The notes under the pieces are model-generated. The model was not told the DNA's origin, ran no database searches, and saw only the letters and a program-made list of their open reading frames with translations. Shown piece after piece: positions 41,431 through 50,712 of a stretch of 64,000 bases of DNA; positions within the stretch are counted from its first letter, which is position 1, and every line of letters begins with the position of its first letter. This stretch comes from Nocardiopsis potens DSM 45234 (lineage in GTDB: Bacteria > Actinomycetota > Actinomycetes > Streptosporangiales > Streptosporangiaceae), in the NCBI RefSeq assembly GCF_000341105.1, contig NZ_ANBB01000022.1, positions 62,001 through 126,000 on the forward strand, in the 5' to 3' direction. A program made the position numbers and the translations under genes.

Positions 41431-42324
41431 CTACCGCCGGGCGGCCGCCCGGGCGCCGGCCGCGGCGCCCCGCGGGCGGGGCTGGCAGCGCGGGCAGCTG
41501 TAGGAGGAGCGGTTCATGAACGGCTCGCGGCGGATCGGCGCCCCGCACCGCTCGCACGGCTCGTCCTCGCGGCCGTAGGCCTTGAGCCCGCGCTCGAAGT
41601 AGCCGCTCTCCCCGTTCACGTCGACGTAGAGGCCGTCGAAGGAGGTGCCCCCTTCGGCCAGCGCCTCGGCGAGCACCGCGCGCACGTGCCCGAGCAGCTC
41701 GGCGACCTGCGCCGGGCGCAGCCCCGAGGCGGGCCGGGCCCAGTGCAGCCGGCTGCGCCACAGCGCCTCGTCGGCGTAGATGTTGCCGACCCCGCTGATC
41801 AGGGACTGGTCCAGCAGGGCCCGCTTGATCTCGGTGCGCTTGCGGCGCAGCGCCGCGGTGAACGCCCCGTCGTCGAAGAGCGGGTCCATCGGGTCGGCGG
41901 CGATGTGCGCGATCACGTCCGGGAGCGCGCCGCCGCCGGCCGCGGGCACCAGCGGTGCGACCATCAGGTGGCCGAACGTGCGCTGGTCGACGAAGCGCAG
42001 CTCGCGGCCGTCGGCGGGCAGGCCCAGGCGCACCCTCAGGTGCCGCTCGTCGGGGCCGCCGCCCGGCTGCACCAGCAGCTGGCCGCTCATCCCCAGGTGC
42101 GCCAGGAGCGCATCGCCGGAGTCCAGGGTGAGCCACATGTACTTGCCGCGGCGGTCGGCGGAGACGGCGGTCCGCCCGGCGAGCCGGCCGGCGAAGTCGG
42201 CCGCGCCGGCCGCGTGCCGGCGGACCGAGCGCGGGTGCAGCACCTCGACCGGGCCCAGGGCGCGGCCGACCACCCAGCGCTCCAGGCCGGCCCGGACCAC
42301 CTCGACCTCGGGGAGCTCGGGCAC
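41431..42324 (-). CDS. mutM: formamidopyrimidine-DNA glycosylase
   Basis: A 297-residue Fpg/MutM. Pro2 and Glu3 in [18 protein letters not shown] are the catalytic residues. [23 protein letters not shown] supplies the conserved Lys and loop, [14 protein letters not shown] the helix-two-turn-helix, and [20 protein letters not shown] then CPRC the zinc finger. It excises 8-oxoguanine and cuts the strand. It starts one base after the rnc stop, so rnc-mutM are one transcript. The 12-residue Arg/Ala tail is not conserved. Confidence 0.96.
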   Translation of the reverse strand: MPELPEVEVVRAGLERWVVGRALGPVEVLHPRSVRRHAAGAADFAGRLAGRTAVSADRRGKYMWLTLDSGDALLAHLGMSGQLLVQPGGGPDERHLRVRLGLPADGRELRFVDQRTFGHLMVAPLVPAAGGGALPDVIAHIAADPMDPLFDDGAFTAALRRKRTEIKRALLDQSLISGVGNIYADEALWRSRLHWARPASGLRPAQVAELLGHVRAVLAEALAEGGTSFDGLYVDVNGESGYFERGLKAYGREDEPCERCGAPIRREPFMNRSSYSCPRCQPRPRGAAAGARAAARR

Positions 42325-42325
42325 C

Positions 42326-43069
42326 TCAGGCCCGCCCCTGCTGCCCGCCGGCCTCGGCGGCGCGCGCCTCGGCCCGCGCCTTGATCGCCTTCCACGCCGA
42401 CTCGGCGGCCTGCTGCTCGGCCTCCTTCTTGCTGCGGCCCTCGCCCGCGCCGTAGTCGTCGCCGGCGACGCGCACCGTGGCGCGGAAGGTCTTCTGGTGG
42501 TCGGGGCCGCTCTCGTCGACGTGGTACTCGGGCACCCCGAGCATCTCCGAGGCGGTCAGCTCCTGCAGCGAGGTCTTCCAGTCCAGGCCCGCGCCGAGCC
42601 CGGAGGCGGTGGCGATGAGCGGGTCGAACAGCCGGTGCACCAGCTCGGAGGCGGCGTCCAGGCCGAGGTCCAGGTAGACCGCGCCGATCAGGGCCTCCAG
42701 GGTGTCGGCGAGGATGGAGGACTTGTCCCGGCCGCCGGTGCCCTCCTCGCCCCGGCCCAGCCGGATGAACCCGCCGATGCGCAGGCCGCGGGCCACGTCG
42801 GCGAGGGCCCGCATGTTGACCACGGCCGCACGCAGCTTGGCCAGCTGCCCCTCGGGCAGGTCGGGGTGGTTGCGGAACAGCGTGTCGGTGACGATGAGGC
42901 CCAGCACCGAGTCGCCCAGGAACTCCAGGCGCTCGTTGGTGGGCAGCCCGCCCTTCTCGTAGGCGTACGAGCGGTGCGTCAGGGCCCGGCTGAGCACCTC
43001 CGGGCTGATCTCGACACCGACCGCCCGCTTGAACTCCCGCGCCTCGGCCGCGCTGATCTGAAAGGCCAC
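42326..43069 (-). CDS. rnc: ribonuclease III
   Basis: A 247-residue RNase III. The catalytic signature [14 protein letters not shown] is followed by [15 protein letters not shown] for the second metal-binding acids. The C-terminal double-stranded RNA-binding domain is about 160-235 ([27 protein letters not shown]). It processes rRNA precursors and structured RNAs; in Streptomyces the same enzyme (AbsB) affects antibiotic regulation. It follows rpmF and leads rnc-mutM. A -10-like TAAGCT reads on the minus strand at 43266-43261. Confidence 0.96.
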   Translation of the reverse strand: MAFQISAAEAREFKRAVGVEISPEVLSRALTHRSYAYEKGGLPTNERLEFLGDSVLGLIVTDTLFRNHPDLPEGQLAKLRAAVVNMRALADVARGLRIGGFIRLGRGEEGTGGRDKSSILADTLEALIGAVYLDLGLDAASELVHRLFDPLIATASGLGAGLDWKTSLQELTASEMLGVPEYHVDESGPDHQKTFRATVRVAGDDYGAGEGRSKKEAEQQAAESAWKAIKARAEARAAEAGGQQGRA

Positions 43070-43320
43070 TGGTCGTCACACTCCCCTGGTCTCCGGCGGC
43101 CCCGCGGGCCCTCCCCGGGCGGGGAGCGCGGCGGCCGCGACCGCGCCGTCCAGGGTCGCTCGAAGGCGTGGTGGCCGCCGCTGCTGCGCACAGACGGCGG
43201 GAGGGCCCCGCTGCCGGCGGCCACCGCGACCTCGGGATGGCCCGGATCGGCGCGGTCCCAAGCTTATTCACATGTACTCGACGAGCCTATTGCCCGTCCC
43301 GGCCTCGGACAGCCGAAAAA

Positions 43321-43352
43321 GCGGGCCCGCCCCGGCGCCGGGGCGGGCCCGC
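43321..43352 (-). terminator. intrinsic terminator after rpmF
   Basis: A perfect 32-bp palindrome (GCGGGCCCGCCCCGGC and its complement) is followed on the minus-strand transcript by five Us (43320-43316). It is the most classical terminator in the window. The spacer 43070-43363 otherwise shows only a candidate rnc promoter. Confidence 0.85.
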
Positions 43353-43363
43353 GGGACCGCGGG

Positions 43364-43540
43364 TCAGGCCGGGTTGACGACCTGGCGGTTGTTGTAGGTG
43401 CCGCAGGTCGGGCACGCGGTGTGCGGCAGCTTGGGGTCGCGGCAGCGCGGGCAGTTCACCAGCGACGGGCGCGACGCCTTCCACTGCGAACGGCGGGTAC
43501 GGGTGTTGCTCCGCGACATCTTCCGCTTCGGGACGGCCAC
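43364..43540 (-). CDS. rpmF: 50S ribosomal protein L32
   Basis: A 58-residue L32 beginning [20 protein letters not shown]. The zinc ribbon CPRC...CPTC is present, so this is the zinc-binding (C+) form. AGGAGG stands upstream of the GTG start. It lies between yceD and rnc. The yceD-rpmF pairing is common to most bacteria. Confidence 0.96.
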   Translation of the reverse strand: MAVPKRKMSRSNTRTRRSQWKASRPSLVNCPRCRDPKLPHTACPTCGTYNNRQVVNPA

Positions 43541-43698
43541 TTCAATCCTCCTGGGTCACCCCCGCGGGCGCGGGAGCTCACTTACCGGGTCACCCCGCGG
43601 GCGCGGGGTCCACCATGCACGCTCCGACGGCGGCCCGCCTGCCCCTCCCGCGGAGCGGGAGGGGCCTCAGGCCGCCGAACGCGAACTCAAGCGCGAAC

Positions 43699-44313
43699 TC
43701 AAGCGTCGCCGGACGAGCCGCCCAGCTTCCGCAGCGCCTCCCACCGGGGATCGACGCGCTCGCCGTGGCCGTGGTCCGCACCGGCCTCGGCGAGTTTCAC
43801 CCCGCACTCGACGCACAGGCCGGGGCAGTCTTCCCGGCAGAGCGGCGAGAGCGGCAACGCGAGCACCGTCGCGTCGCGGAGCACCTGTTCGAGATCGAGC
43901 AGGTCTCCCTCAAGATAGTAGTCCTCCTCGCCCTCCTCCTCGTCCGGGACGTCCTCGGCGCGGCCGTAGGCGTCCTCCTCCGGGTACCGGAAGAGCTCCT
44001 GGTAGGAGGCCTCGAACGAGTGGGAGACGGGGTCCAGGCAGCGCGCGCACTCACCCTCGTACCTGGCCTCGGCGGTGCCGGTGACCAGGACCCCCTCCAT
44101 CACCGCCTCCAGCCGGAAGTCCAGCTCGATCTCCGACCCCTCGGGGATGGCGGAGGTCCCGGCCGCGAGCGAACCGGGGGCGGGGACCACGCGGGTGGCG
44201 GTCCTCATGGAGCCGGGCTGCCGCCCCAGTGGCCGGGTGTCGACCACGTACGGGGAGCGGGGGTCGAGTCGAGTCAGTGTGATCGCGCTTTCCGTGGAGT
44301 CGGCCCGGTGCAC
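43699..44313 (-). CDS. YceD/DUF177 family protein
   Basis: A 204-residue YceD. LDPRSPYVVDTRPLGRQPGS, RLEAVMEGVLVTGTAEARYEGECARCLDPV and the zinc-type cysteines CREDCPGLCVECG match the family, linked to 23S rRNA accumulation and assembly in other organisms. It is co-oriented with rpmF. A GTG at 44403 gives a 234-residue version, but a promoter -10 (TAGAAT) falls inside that extension, so the GTG at 44313 is preferred. It lacks a strong ribosome binding site. The choice of start is the least certain point here. Confidence 0.85.
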   Translation of the reverse strand: MHRADSTESAITLTRLDPRSPYVVDTRPLGRQPGSMRTATRVVPAPGSLAAGTSAIPEGSEIELDFRLEAVMEGVLVTGTAEARYEGECARCLDPVSHSFEASYQELFRYPEEDAYGRAEDVPDEEEGEEDYYLEGDLLDLEQVLRDATVLALPLSPLCREDCPGLCVECGVKLAEAGADHGHGERVDPRWEALRKLGGSSGDA

Positions 44314-44386
44314 CGGGGCCGAGGGGACCTTTATCTCGCCGGCCGCGGCTCCCCGTACCGGTCGGGTGTGCAGCGGCCGAACCTGG

Positions 44387-44415
44387 ATTCTAGCGATCGG
44401 CACTGGTCCTGCCCA
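44387..44415 (-). promoter_or_regulatory. promoter for yceD-rpmF
   Basis: TGGGCA (44415-44410), 17 bp, TAGAAT (44392-44387) on the minus strand. Transcription would start near 44380, downstream of the far GTG at 44403. Confidence 0.5.
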
Positions 44416-44449
44416 AATCAGCGCCGCCGCGCCCGCCCCGCGCGGCGGG

Positions 44450-44944
44450 TCAGTCCGCGGCGGACCGGCGGGCCGCGTACTTGCGCCGCAGCCGCTCCTC
44501 CACGAACGGGGTGACCAGGCTGCTCACGTCGCCGCCGTACTGGGCGACCTCCTTGACCAGGCTGGAGCTGAGGAAGGAGTACTGCGGGTTGGCCGTCATG
44601 AAGATGGTCTCCACCCCGGCCAGCTTGTAGTTCATCTGGGCGATCTGCAGCTCGTAGTCGAAGTCGCTGACCGAGCGGAGGCTGCGGACGATCATGTCCA
44701 CCCCGTTCTCCCGGCAGAAGTCGACCAGCAGCCCGTCGAAGGTGGAGACCGAGACGTTGCCGAAGCCCTTGGTCCCCTCCTCCAGCATCTCCAGCTTCTC
44801 TTCGACGCTGAACAGGCCCTTCTTGTTGACGTTGTTCAGCACCGCGGCGACGACCTCGTCGTACTGGCGCGCGGCCCGGCCGATGATGTCGATGTGCCCG
44901 TTGGTGACGGGGTCGAAGGATCCGGAACAGACGACTCGGCGCAC
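44450..44944 (-). CDS. coaD: phosphopantetheine adenylyltransferase
   Basis: A 164-residue CoaD, the normal size, catalysing the fourth step of coenzyme A synthesis (ATP plus 4'-phosphopantetheine). RRVVCSGSFDPVTNGHIDII contains the nucleotidyl-transferase (H/T)xGH signature, and MIVRSLRSVSDFDYE and SSSLVKEVAQYGGDVS complete the fold. It is a cytosolic hexamer in other bacteria. It lies 43 bp after rsmD, the standard rsmD-coaD pair. Confidence 0.96.
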   Translation of the reverse strand: MRRVVCSGSFDPVTNGHIDIIGRAARQYDEVVAAVLNNVNKKGLFSVEEKLEMLEEGTKGFGNVSVSTFDGLLVDFCRENGVDMIVRSLRSVSDFDYELQIAQMNYKLAGVETIFMTANPQYSFLSSSLVKEVAQYGGDVSSLVTPFVEERLRRKYAARRSAAD

Positions 44945-44987
44945 GGCGACCGCTCTCCTCTCCTGCGGGCGGGCGGCCGGTACCGCC

Positions 44988-45593
44988 TCACCCGGAATTG
45001 TGCCCCGCGGCCGGGGTGGATTCGTGGTGACTCGCGGCGCGACCGTACCAAAGTGCGGCTTCTCCGTATCTGCGCCCCCTGGTACCGGTGTACCCCTCCG
45101 GCCAGACCGGCTCCGGGCCGCGGGCCGAGCGCTCCAGCACCACCAGGGCGTCCTCGGCCAGCCAGCCGCCGTCGCGGAGCGCCGCCAGCACCTCGCCGAC
45201 CTCCTCCTCGGAGACGGCGTAGGGCGGGTCGGCGACCACCAGGTCGTACCCGCCGCCGGAGGGCCCGCGGGAGAGCACCCGCCGCACCCGGTCGGCGGCC
45301 AGCAGGGCGCCGGGCAGGCCGAGCGCCTCGATGTTGCGCCGGATCACCGCCGCCGCCCTGCGGTCCGCCTCCACCATCAGGGCGTGGGCGGCGCCGCGGG
45401 AGAGCGCCTCCAGCCCGATCGCCCCGGACCCGGCGTACAGGTCGAGCACCCGGGCGCCGTCCAGGCCGCCCAGTTCGGACAGGACCGAGGAGAACAGGGC
45501 CTCCCGGGCCCGGTCGCTGGTGGGGCGGGTGGTGCGCCCGTCGGGAACGGAGATCCGGCGCCCGCCCGCGGCGCCGGCGATGATGCGGCTCAT
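44988..45593 (-). CDS. rsmD: 16S rRNA (guanine(966)-N(2))-methyltransferase RsmD
   Basis: A 201-residue Rsm[55 protein letters not shown] (SAM site) and VVADPPY (catalytic DPPY) are all present. It methylates G966 of the small-subunit rRNA. ATG at 45593 is selected from the conserved MSRIIAG start. The frame runs open upstream across the recG palindrome without homology. Confidence 0.95.
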   Translation of the reverse strand: MSRIIAGAAGGRRISVPDGRTTRPTSDRAREALFSSVLSELGGLDGARVLDLYAGSGAIGLEALSRGAAHALMVEADRRAAAVIRRNIEALGLPGALLAADRVRRVLSRGPSGGGYDLVVADPPYAVSEEEVGEVLAALRDGGWLAEDALVVLERSARGPEPVWPEGYTGTRGRRYGEAALWYGRAASHHESTPAAGHNSG

Positions 45594-45652
45594 GCCCAGA
45601 ACGCTACCCGCGCCCGGACCCGGACGCCCCCGTCCGCCCGCCGCCCGCGGGC

Positions 45653-45714
45653 GGTGCTCTCGACGCCGCGGCCCTGCCAGAGCGCTCTGGCAGGGCCGCG
45701 GCGTCGAGAGCACC
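45653..45714. terminator. perfect 62-bp palindrome between recG and rsmD
   Basis: Thirty-one bases from GGTGCTCTCGACGCCGCGG to CCAGAGC are followed at once by their exact complement. No loop is left unpaired at the centre beyond what a hairpin turn needs. It begins 16 bases after the recG stop and is the longest perfect palindrome seen in the window. A terminator role is likely. Confidence 0.75.
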
Positions 45715-45729
45715 GGGACGGCACGGGCC

Positions 45730-47949
45730 TCAGGTCTTCTCCAGGTAGTCGGCGCGGTCCTCGGTGAGCATCTCCTCCAGGGCGGCGGCCAGCCCGGGGT
45801 GCTCCTTGAGCTCGGGGTCGGCGCCGATCAGCGCGCCGGCCTCCTCCCGGGCCCGGCGGATCAGCTCCTCGTCGCGGAGCAGGGTGAGCAGCCGCAGCGA
45901 GGAGCGCCGGCCGGACTGGGCCCCGCCCAGCACGTCGCCTTCGCGGCGCTGCTCCAGGTCGACCCGGGAGAGCTCGAAGCCGTCGGTGGTGGCGGCGACC
46001 GCGGCCAGGCGCTCGCGCGCCGGGCCGTCCGGTTCGGCGTCGGTCACCAGCAGGCAGAGCCCGGGCAGCGAGCCCCGGCCGACCCGGCCGCGGAGCTGGT
46101 GCAGCTGGGAGACGCCGAACCGGTCCGCGTCCAGGATCGCCATCACCGAGGCGTTGGGCACGTCCACGCCGACCTCGATCACGGTGGTGGCGACCAGCAC
46201 CTGGGTCTCCCCCGCCGCGAACCGGCCCATCACCGCCTCCTTCTCGTCCGGGGCGAGCCGGCCGTGCAGGGCCTCCACCCGCAGCCCGGAGAGCGGCCCC
46301 GCGGCCAGCTCCGCGGCGACGTCCAGCACGGCCAGCGGCGGCCGCCGGTCGGCCTGGGCCTCGGCGCCCTCGTCGGGGGCGTCGGTGCGGTCCGGCCCCT
46401 CCTCCTCGGCCCCGGCGTCGCCGCCGATCCGCGGGCAGACCACGTAGGCCTGGCGGCCCTGGGCGACCTCCTCCCGGATCCGCTCCCAGGCGCGGGCCAG
46501 GTAGTGCGGCTTCTCCCGGGCGGGCACCACGTGCGTGGAGATCGGCGCCCGGCCGCCGGGCAGCTGGGTGAGCGAGACCACGTCCAGGTCGCCGTAGACG
46601 GTCATGGCCACGGTGCGCGGGATGGGGGTGGCGGTCATCACCAGCACGTGCGGGCGGCCCTCGGCGGCCTTCTCGCGCAGGGCGTCGCGCTGCTCCACGC
46701 CGAACCGGTGCTGCTCGTCCACCACGACCAGGCCCAGGTCGGCGAAGGAGACGTGCTCCTGGAGCAGGGCGTGCGTGCCGACCACGATCCCGGCCTGGCC
46801 GGAGGCGGCCTCCAGCAGCGCCTCGCGCCGGGCGGCGGCCCCCTGCGAGCCGGTGAGCAGCGCCACCCGGGTGGCCTCCTCCGCGCCGCCGATCCGGCCC
46901 GCCTCGGCCAGCGGGCCCAGCATCTTCGTGATCGACCGGTGGTGCTGCTGGGCGAGGACCTCGGTGGGGGCGAGCAGCACCGCCTGCCCGCCGGCGTCGA
47001 CCACCTGCAGCATCGCGCGCAGCGCGACCAGGGTCTTGCCCGCCCCGACGTCGCCCTGGAGCAGGCGGTGCATGGGGTGGGCGGAGTCGAGGCCGGCCGC
47101 GACGGACTCGCCGACCTCGCGCTGGCCGTCGGTGAGCTCGAACGGGAGCCGGGCGTCGAAGGCGTCGAGCAGGCCGCCGGAGCGGCGCGGCCGGGGGCGG
47201 GCCGGGACCTCCTCGGCCGCCCGGCGCCGCTGCGCCAGGGCCAGCTGGAGCACGAACGCCTCGTCCCACTTGAGCCGCTTGCGGGCCGGGCCGATCTCGG
47301 CCATGTCGTCGGGGCGGTGGATCTTCTCCAGCGCGGCGCCCAGGCCGATCAGGCGCTGCCGGTCGCGGACCTCGGCGGGCATCGGGTCGTCGATCCCGGG
47401 GTCGCCGCCGCGCGGGCCGAGCAGCGCGGCGATGCAGCGGGTGATGTCCATCGAGGACACGCCCTTGGTCGCGGGGTAGATCGGGATCGGGCGCTCGGCG
47501 AACTCCTGGGCGCGCCCCTCGCCGGTGCCGTCGTCGGGGAGCATCTCGTAGACCGGGTGGGCCAGCTGCTTCTTGCCCCGGTAGGTGGAGACCTTGCCGG
47601 CGAACATGCCGCGCCGCCCGGGGCGGAGTTCGCGCAGGTGGTAGCCGGTGTTGTGGAAGAAGGCCAGGGTGAGCCGGCCGGTTCCGTCGGTGATGGCCGC
47701 CTCCAGCAGGCTGCGCGGCCCGCGGCCGCCGCGCAGGTCCCGGCGGGTCGCGCTGAGCACCTCGGCGACCACCGTCACCTGCTCCCCCTCGGCGAGCGAG
47801 GCCAGGTCGGTGAGCTCGCCGCGGGTGGCGTACCGGCGCGGGTAGTGGCGCAGGAGGTCGCCCGCGGTGTGCAGGTCCAACTCCGCGGCGAGCTTCTTCG
47901 CCGCCGTCCCGCCCTGCGTCGTGCGCAGCGGTTCGTCCTGAACGACCAC
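45730..47949 (-). CDS. recG: ATP-dependent DNA helicase RecG
   Basis: A 739-residue RecG. The wedge/OB domain ([20 protein letters not shown] to about 180) is followed by the SF2 motor: Walker [42 protein letters not shown], and the RecG C-terminal motif with [14 protein letters not shown] and [23 protein letters not shown]. It drives regression of stalled forks and branch migration. About 50 residues longer than the Escherichia coli enzyme because of acidic insertions ([16 protein letters not shown]). It is oriented with rsmD-coaD downstream, but the palindrome likely separates them. Confidence 0.96.
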   Translation of the reverse strand: MVVQDEPLRTTQGGTAAKKLAAELDLHTAGDLLRHYPRRYATRGELTDLASLAEGEQVTVVAEVLSATRRDLRGGRGPRSLLEAAITDGTGRLTLAFFHNTGYHLRELRPGRRGMFAGKVSTYRGKKQLAHPVYEMLPDDGTGEGRAQEFAERPIPIYPATKGVSSMDITRCIAALLGPRGGDPGIDDPMPAEVRDRQRLIGLGAALEKIHRPDDMAEIGPARKRLKWDEAFVLQLALAQRRRAAEEVPARPRPRRSGGLLDAFDARLPFELTDGQREVGESVAAGLDSAHPMHRLLQGDVGAGKTLVALRAMLQVVDAGGQAVLLAPTEVLAQQHHRSITKMLGPLAEAGRIGGAEEATRVALLTGSQGAAARREALLEAASGQAGIVVGTHALLQEHVSFADLGLVVVDEQHRFGVEQRDALREKAAEGRPHVLVMTATPIPRTVAMTVYGDLDVVSLTQLPGGRAPISTHVVPAREKPHYLARAWERIREEVAQGRQAYVVCPRIGGDAGAEEEGPDRTDAPDEGAEAQADRRPPLAVLDVAAELAAGPLSGLRVEALHGRLAPDEKEAVMGRFAAGETQVLVATTVIEVGVDVPNASVMAILDADRFGVSQLHQLRGRVGRGSLPGLCLLVTDAEPDGPARERLAAVAATTDGFELSRVDLEQRREGDVLGGAQSGRRSSLRLLTLLRDEELIRRAREEAGALIGADPELKEHPGLAAALEEMLTEDRADYLEKT

Positions 47950-48317
47950 CGGTTCCCCTCCCGGTCCCTGGGCGTTCCCGCGTTCGCGGACCGCCCGCGT
48001 GCCACGGCCTGTGCGGCCCCGCGGGTCCCACCGTAGGACCCCCCGCCGACTTCGCGCGACGCCCGCGGACCCGGGGCCGGGTTATACTCGTTCGAGCATT
48101 CCCGGCGGGGGAGGCACGCCGACGGCGCCCCTCCGGGGAACACGCGGACACCGACCGATCAGCGGCGACCGCTCCGTTTAGCGGACGCCCAGGTCATCGT
48201 GTACGCTTCCACGGTTGGCGCACCGCGCCGACCTGCCTTGATCATCAGACCTCTCTCGGGTCGACACAGCAACGCGTGCCGAGCGCATGCGGGCCCGAGC
48301 GCTTGAATGGAGTTACC
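47950..48317. other. 368-bp divergent spacer recG / rpmB
   Basis: TATACT at 48083-48088 (plus) overlaps TATAAC on the minus strand, so one AT-rich spot could serve as a -10 for either gene. No -35 fits in either direction. The rpmB leader contains a TTGGCG and a TTGATC near 48213-48243 without matching -10s. I see no gene in the spacer. Confidence 0.4.
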
Positions 48318-48503
48318 GTGGCTTCCGTCTGCGACGTCTGCGGCAAGGGCCCAGGGTTCGGTAACAGTGTCTCCCACTCGCACCGCCGCACCCGCCGCCG
48401 CTGGAACCCCAACATCCAGACCGTGCGCACCCAGCAGGGCGGTACGCCCAAGCGCCTGAAGGTGTGCACCTCCTGCATCAAGGCGGGCAAGGTCGACCAC
48501 TGA
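48318..48503 (+). CDS. rpmB: 50S ribosomal protein L28, zinc-binding form
   Basis: A 61-residue L28 starting [20 protein letters not shown] and ending [16 protein letters not shown]. Four cysteines in two CxxC pairs show the zinc-containing (C+) form; zinc-starved actinobacteria often keep a second, cysteine-free copy elsewhere. GGAG lies six bases upstream of the GTG. It is divergent from recG and is followed by a terminator. Confidence 0.95.
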   Translation: MASVCDVCGKGPGFGNSVSHSHRRTRRRWNPNIQTVRTQQGGTPKRLKVCTSCIKAGKVDH

Positions 48504-48548
48504 TCCGGGAGCGGGCCGCACCGCCCGCCCACCGGGGCAGTACAGCAG

Positions 48549-48582
48549 AGCGCCGCACGGCCGGACACGGCCGCGCGGCGCT
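48549..48582 (+). terminator. terminator after rpmB
   Basis: AGCGCCGCaCGGCCG pairs with CGGCCGcGCGGCGCT (one mismatch) around a four-base loop, followed by TTCGTCGTT. Confidence 0.75.
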
Positions 48583-48626
48583 TTCGTCGTTCCCCGGAAC
48601 CGGTGGTCTCGACGCTGCGGGGGCCG

Positions 48627-49355
48627 CTAGGAGCAGGGGGCGCCGTTCAGCGTGCAGCTGGTCGGCTCCTGGGCGGGGCCCTCGGCGGTGAAGTTCACCG
48701 TCACCGACTCGCCGGGGGCGATGCCGCCGGACCAGGAGGGCTGCCGGGCGACGACGCCGTCGGAGGTGGCCTCCCAATCGACGTCCCAGGCCGAGGTGAC
48801 GGTGGCGTCGGAGAAGCCGAGCACCAGCTCCCAGCCGTCCATCGCGCCGTCGCCGGTGTTGGTGACGGTGACCCGGCCGGTGAAGTTGGACTCCGAGGAC
48901 TCGACCGTGGAGTAGCTGACCGCGCCGGCGCCGCCGGGCGCCTCCGCGCCGTCCTCCTCCTGGGCGGCCTGCGGGGACCGCTCCGGCTCCTCGGCGTCCT
49001 GCCCGGGCTCCTCGCCGGGCTGCTCCGCGCCGGTCTGCGAGGTGGTGTCGTCCCGCTCCCCGCCCGCGTCCGGGCTGGGCGCGGAGTCGAGCTCACCGCC
49101 GGGCGCGGGGCCGGCCCCGTGGTCGACCGGGGGTTCGCTGAACCGGAGGTAGATCTGGGTGGTGCTGTAGCCGAACAGCACCAGCCCGATCATCACCCCG
49201 GAGATGATCAGGACGCTGAGCAGCCGGGGCGGGCGGACCCGCTTGGGGACGGTGCTCTCCAGGACGTGGCCGACCGTCGCCAGGGGGCCGGAGTTCTCCG
49301 GCTCGGACCGGTGCGCGCCGCGCCGGCCCCGACCGGCTGCCTCTGACCGCCCCAT
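48627..49355 (-). CDS. membrane-anchored CBM2 (cellulose-binding family II) protein
   Basis: A 242-residue protein: basic cytoplasmic tail, one membrane segment (LLSVLIISGVMIGLVLFGY, about 45-63), a Pro/Glu/Gly-rich linker (about 75-140) and a C-terminal family-2 carbohydrate-binding module. VSYSTVESSESNFTGRVTV, NTGDGAMDGWELVLGF, SAWDVDWEA, RQPSWSGGIAPGES and the closing CTLNGAPCS with its cysteine match CBM2. The aromatic of the first binding strand (QWxxGF in cellulose binders) is replaced by ESNF, so affinity may be reduced or the ligand different. No catalytic domain is attached. It ends 120 bp after rpmB, convergent. Confidence 0.8.
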   Translation of the reverse strand: MGRSEAAGRGRRGAHRSEPENSGPLATVGHVLESTVPKRVRPPRLLSVLIISGVMIGLVLFGYSTTQIYLRFSEPPVDHGAGPAPGGELDSAPSPDAGGERDDTTSQTGAEQPGEEPGQDAEEPERSPQAAQEEDGAEAPGGAGAVSYSTVESSESNFTGRVTVTNTGDGAMDGWELVLGFSDATVTSAWDVDWEATSDGVVARQPSWSGGIAPGESVTVNFTAEGPAQEPTSCTLNGAPCS

Positions 49356-49625
49356 ACAACGCCTTCCGACCGTTTCCCGAGCCGCAGCGGAGGGCGCCCC
49401 GTCGGCGCCGTTCCCGTACCGCTCGGCCGCGCCTCGCTCCCCGGCCCGGAGGCCGGGGCGCCCTCTCGGCTCTGTTCCATGCCCGCCGGGCCCGCATGCC
49501 CTGTGGCCGCATCGGCGGCACGGGGCGACAGCTTAGCGTGATTTACCCCCTAAGCCCGACCCGGCTAACGCGCTCTGGAGAAGCCTGACGCATCGTTTGC
49601 CGTCCGCCCCGGGCACGGCGGCGCC

Positions 49626-50600
49626 TCAGCCGAAATGGTCCCATCCGGACCGGGCCGGCGGGCGGCCGTCCACGGTGACGCCCCCGCCTTCCCGGACCTC
49701 GCCGATGACCGCCCAGCCCTCGGGGACCGCCTCCGGGGGGAAGGCCGCGGCCAGGGCGTGGTCCTCTCCCCCGGCCAGCATGTAGTCGGCGGCCTCCCGG
49801 CGGTGGCCGTATCCGGCCAGCAGCGCGGCGGCCTCGGCCAGCCCCGGAGGCGGGACGAGGGCCGCGCGGCGCAGGTCGACGGCGACCCCCGAGGCCGCGG
49901 CGATGTGCCCGAGGTCCTGCAGCAGCCCGTCGCTGACGTCGAGCATGGCGGTGGCGCCGGCCCGGGCCGCGCGCGGCCCCGCGCCGTAGGGCGGGGCGGG
50001 GCGGCGGTGCTCGTCCAGGGCGGCCCGGGCCCCGGCCTTCTCCACCGCCTCCTCCTCGGCGCCCGCGATGAGCAGCGCCATCCCGGCCGCGGACAGCCCG
50101 AGCGTCCCGGCGACCGCGACCGCGTCCCCCGGCCGGGCGCCCGCGCGGGTCACCGCCCGGCCCCCGTCCAGGGAGCCGAGCGCGGTGACGGAGACCGTGA
50201 TCCGGTCGGAGCGCACGGTGTCCCCGCCGGCCACCGCGGCGCCGGCCGCCGCGCACTCGGCGCGCACCCCTTCGGCGAACCCGTCGGCCCAGTCGACCGG
50301 CAGGTCGGGGGGGACGGCCAGGCCGATGAGGAGCGCGGTGGGGCGGGCGCCCATCGCCTCGACGTCGGCGCAGTTCTGCGCGACCGCCTTGTGCCCGACG
50401 TCGCGCGCGGCCGACCAGTCCCGGCGGAAGTGGGCCCCCTCCACCAGGACGTCCATGGTCGCCACCACGCGCCGGTCGGGGGCGCCGACGACGGCGGCGT
50501 CGTCCCCGGGTCCGAGGATTACATCGTCCGTCTCGGGGAATCTGGCCGTCACGCGTGCGATCAGCCCGAATTCGCCCAGGTCCCCAATCGTGCTCGCCAC
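49626..50600 (-). CDS. thiL: thiamine-monophosphate kinase
   Basis: A 324-residue ThiL that phosphorylates thiamine monophosphate to the diphosphate cofactor. GDLGEFGLIARVTARFP, ILGPGDDAAVV, TMDVLVEGAHFRRDWS, and GGDTVRSDRI are the PurM-like ATP and metal sites, and LDVSDGLLQDLGHIA and LAGGEDHAL complete it. GTG at 50600 (VASTIGDLGE) is chosen. A TACCCT -10 ends seven bases before it, so the message may be leaderless. It is divergent from the RAM-domain gene. The 270-bp spacer behind it (49356-49625) holds nothing I recognise apart from the start region of the CBM2 gene. Confidence 0.94.
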   Translation of the reverse strand: MASTIGDLGEFGLIARVTARFPETDDVILGPGDDAAVVGAPDRRVVATMDVLVEGAHFRRDWSAARDVGHKAVAQNCADVEAMGARPTALLIGLAVPPDLPVDWADGFAEGVRAECAAAGAAVAGGDTVRSDRITVSVTALGSLDGGRAVTRAGARPGDAVAVAGTLGLSAAGMALLIAGAEEEAVEKAGARAALDEHRRPAPPYGAGPRAARAGATAMLDVSDGLLQDLGHIAAASGVAVDLRRAALVPPPGLAEAAALLAGYGHRREAADYMLAGGEDHALAAAFPPEAVPEGWAVIGEVREGGGVTVDGRPPARSGWDHFG

Positions 50601-50607
50601 GGGCAAC

Positions 50608-50613
50608 AGGGTA
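50608..50613 (-). promoter_or_regulatory. -10 element of a probable leaderless thiL transcript
   Basis: TACCCT reads on the minus strand seven bases before the thiL GTG. The matching -35 (ACCAGT) is poor. Confidence 0.4.
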
Positions 50614-50712
50614 CGGTGTCGGCCTGGCGCACTGGTCTGGACCCGCGCGCGTTCCCCCGCCGGGCGGTACCGTGCCGCCGCGGCATCCGTAGTTCCCTGG
50701 GAGGGTTCCACC

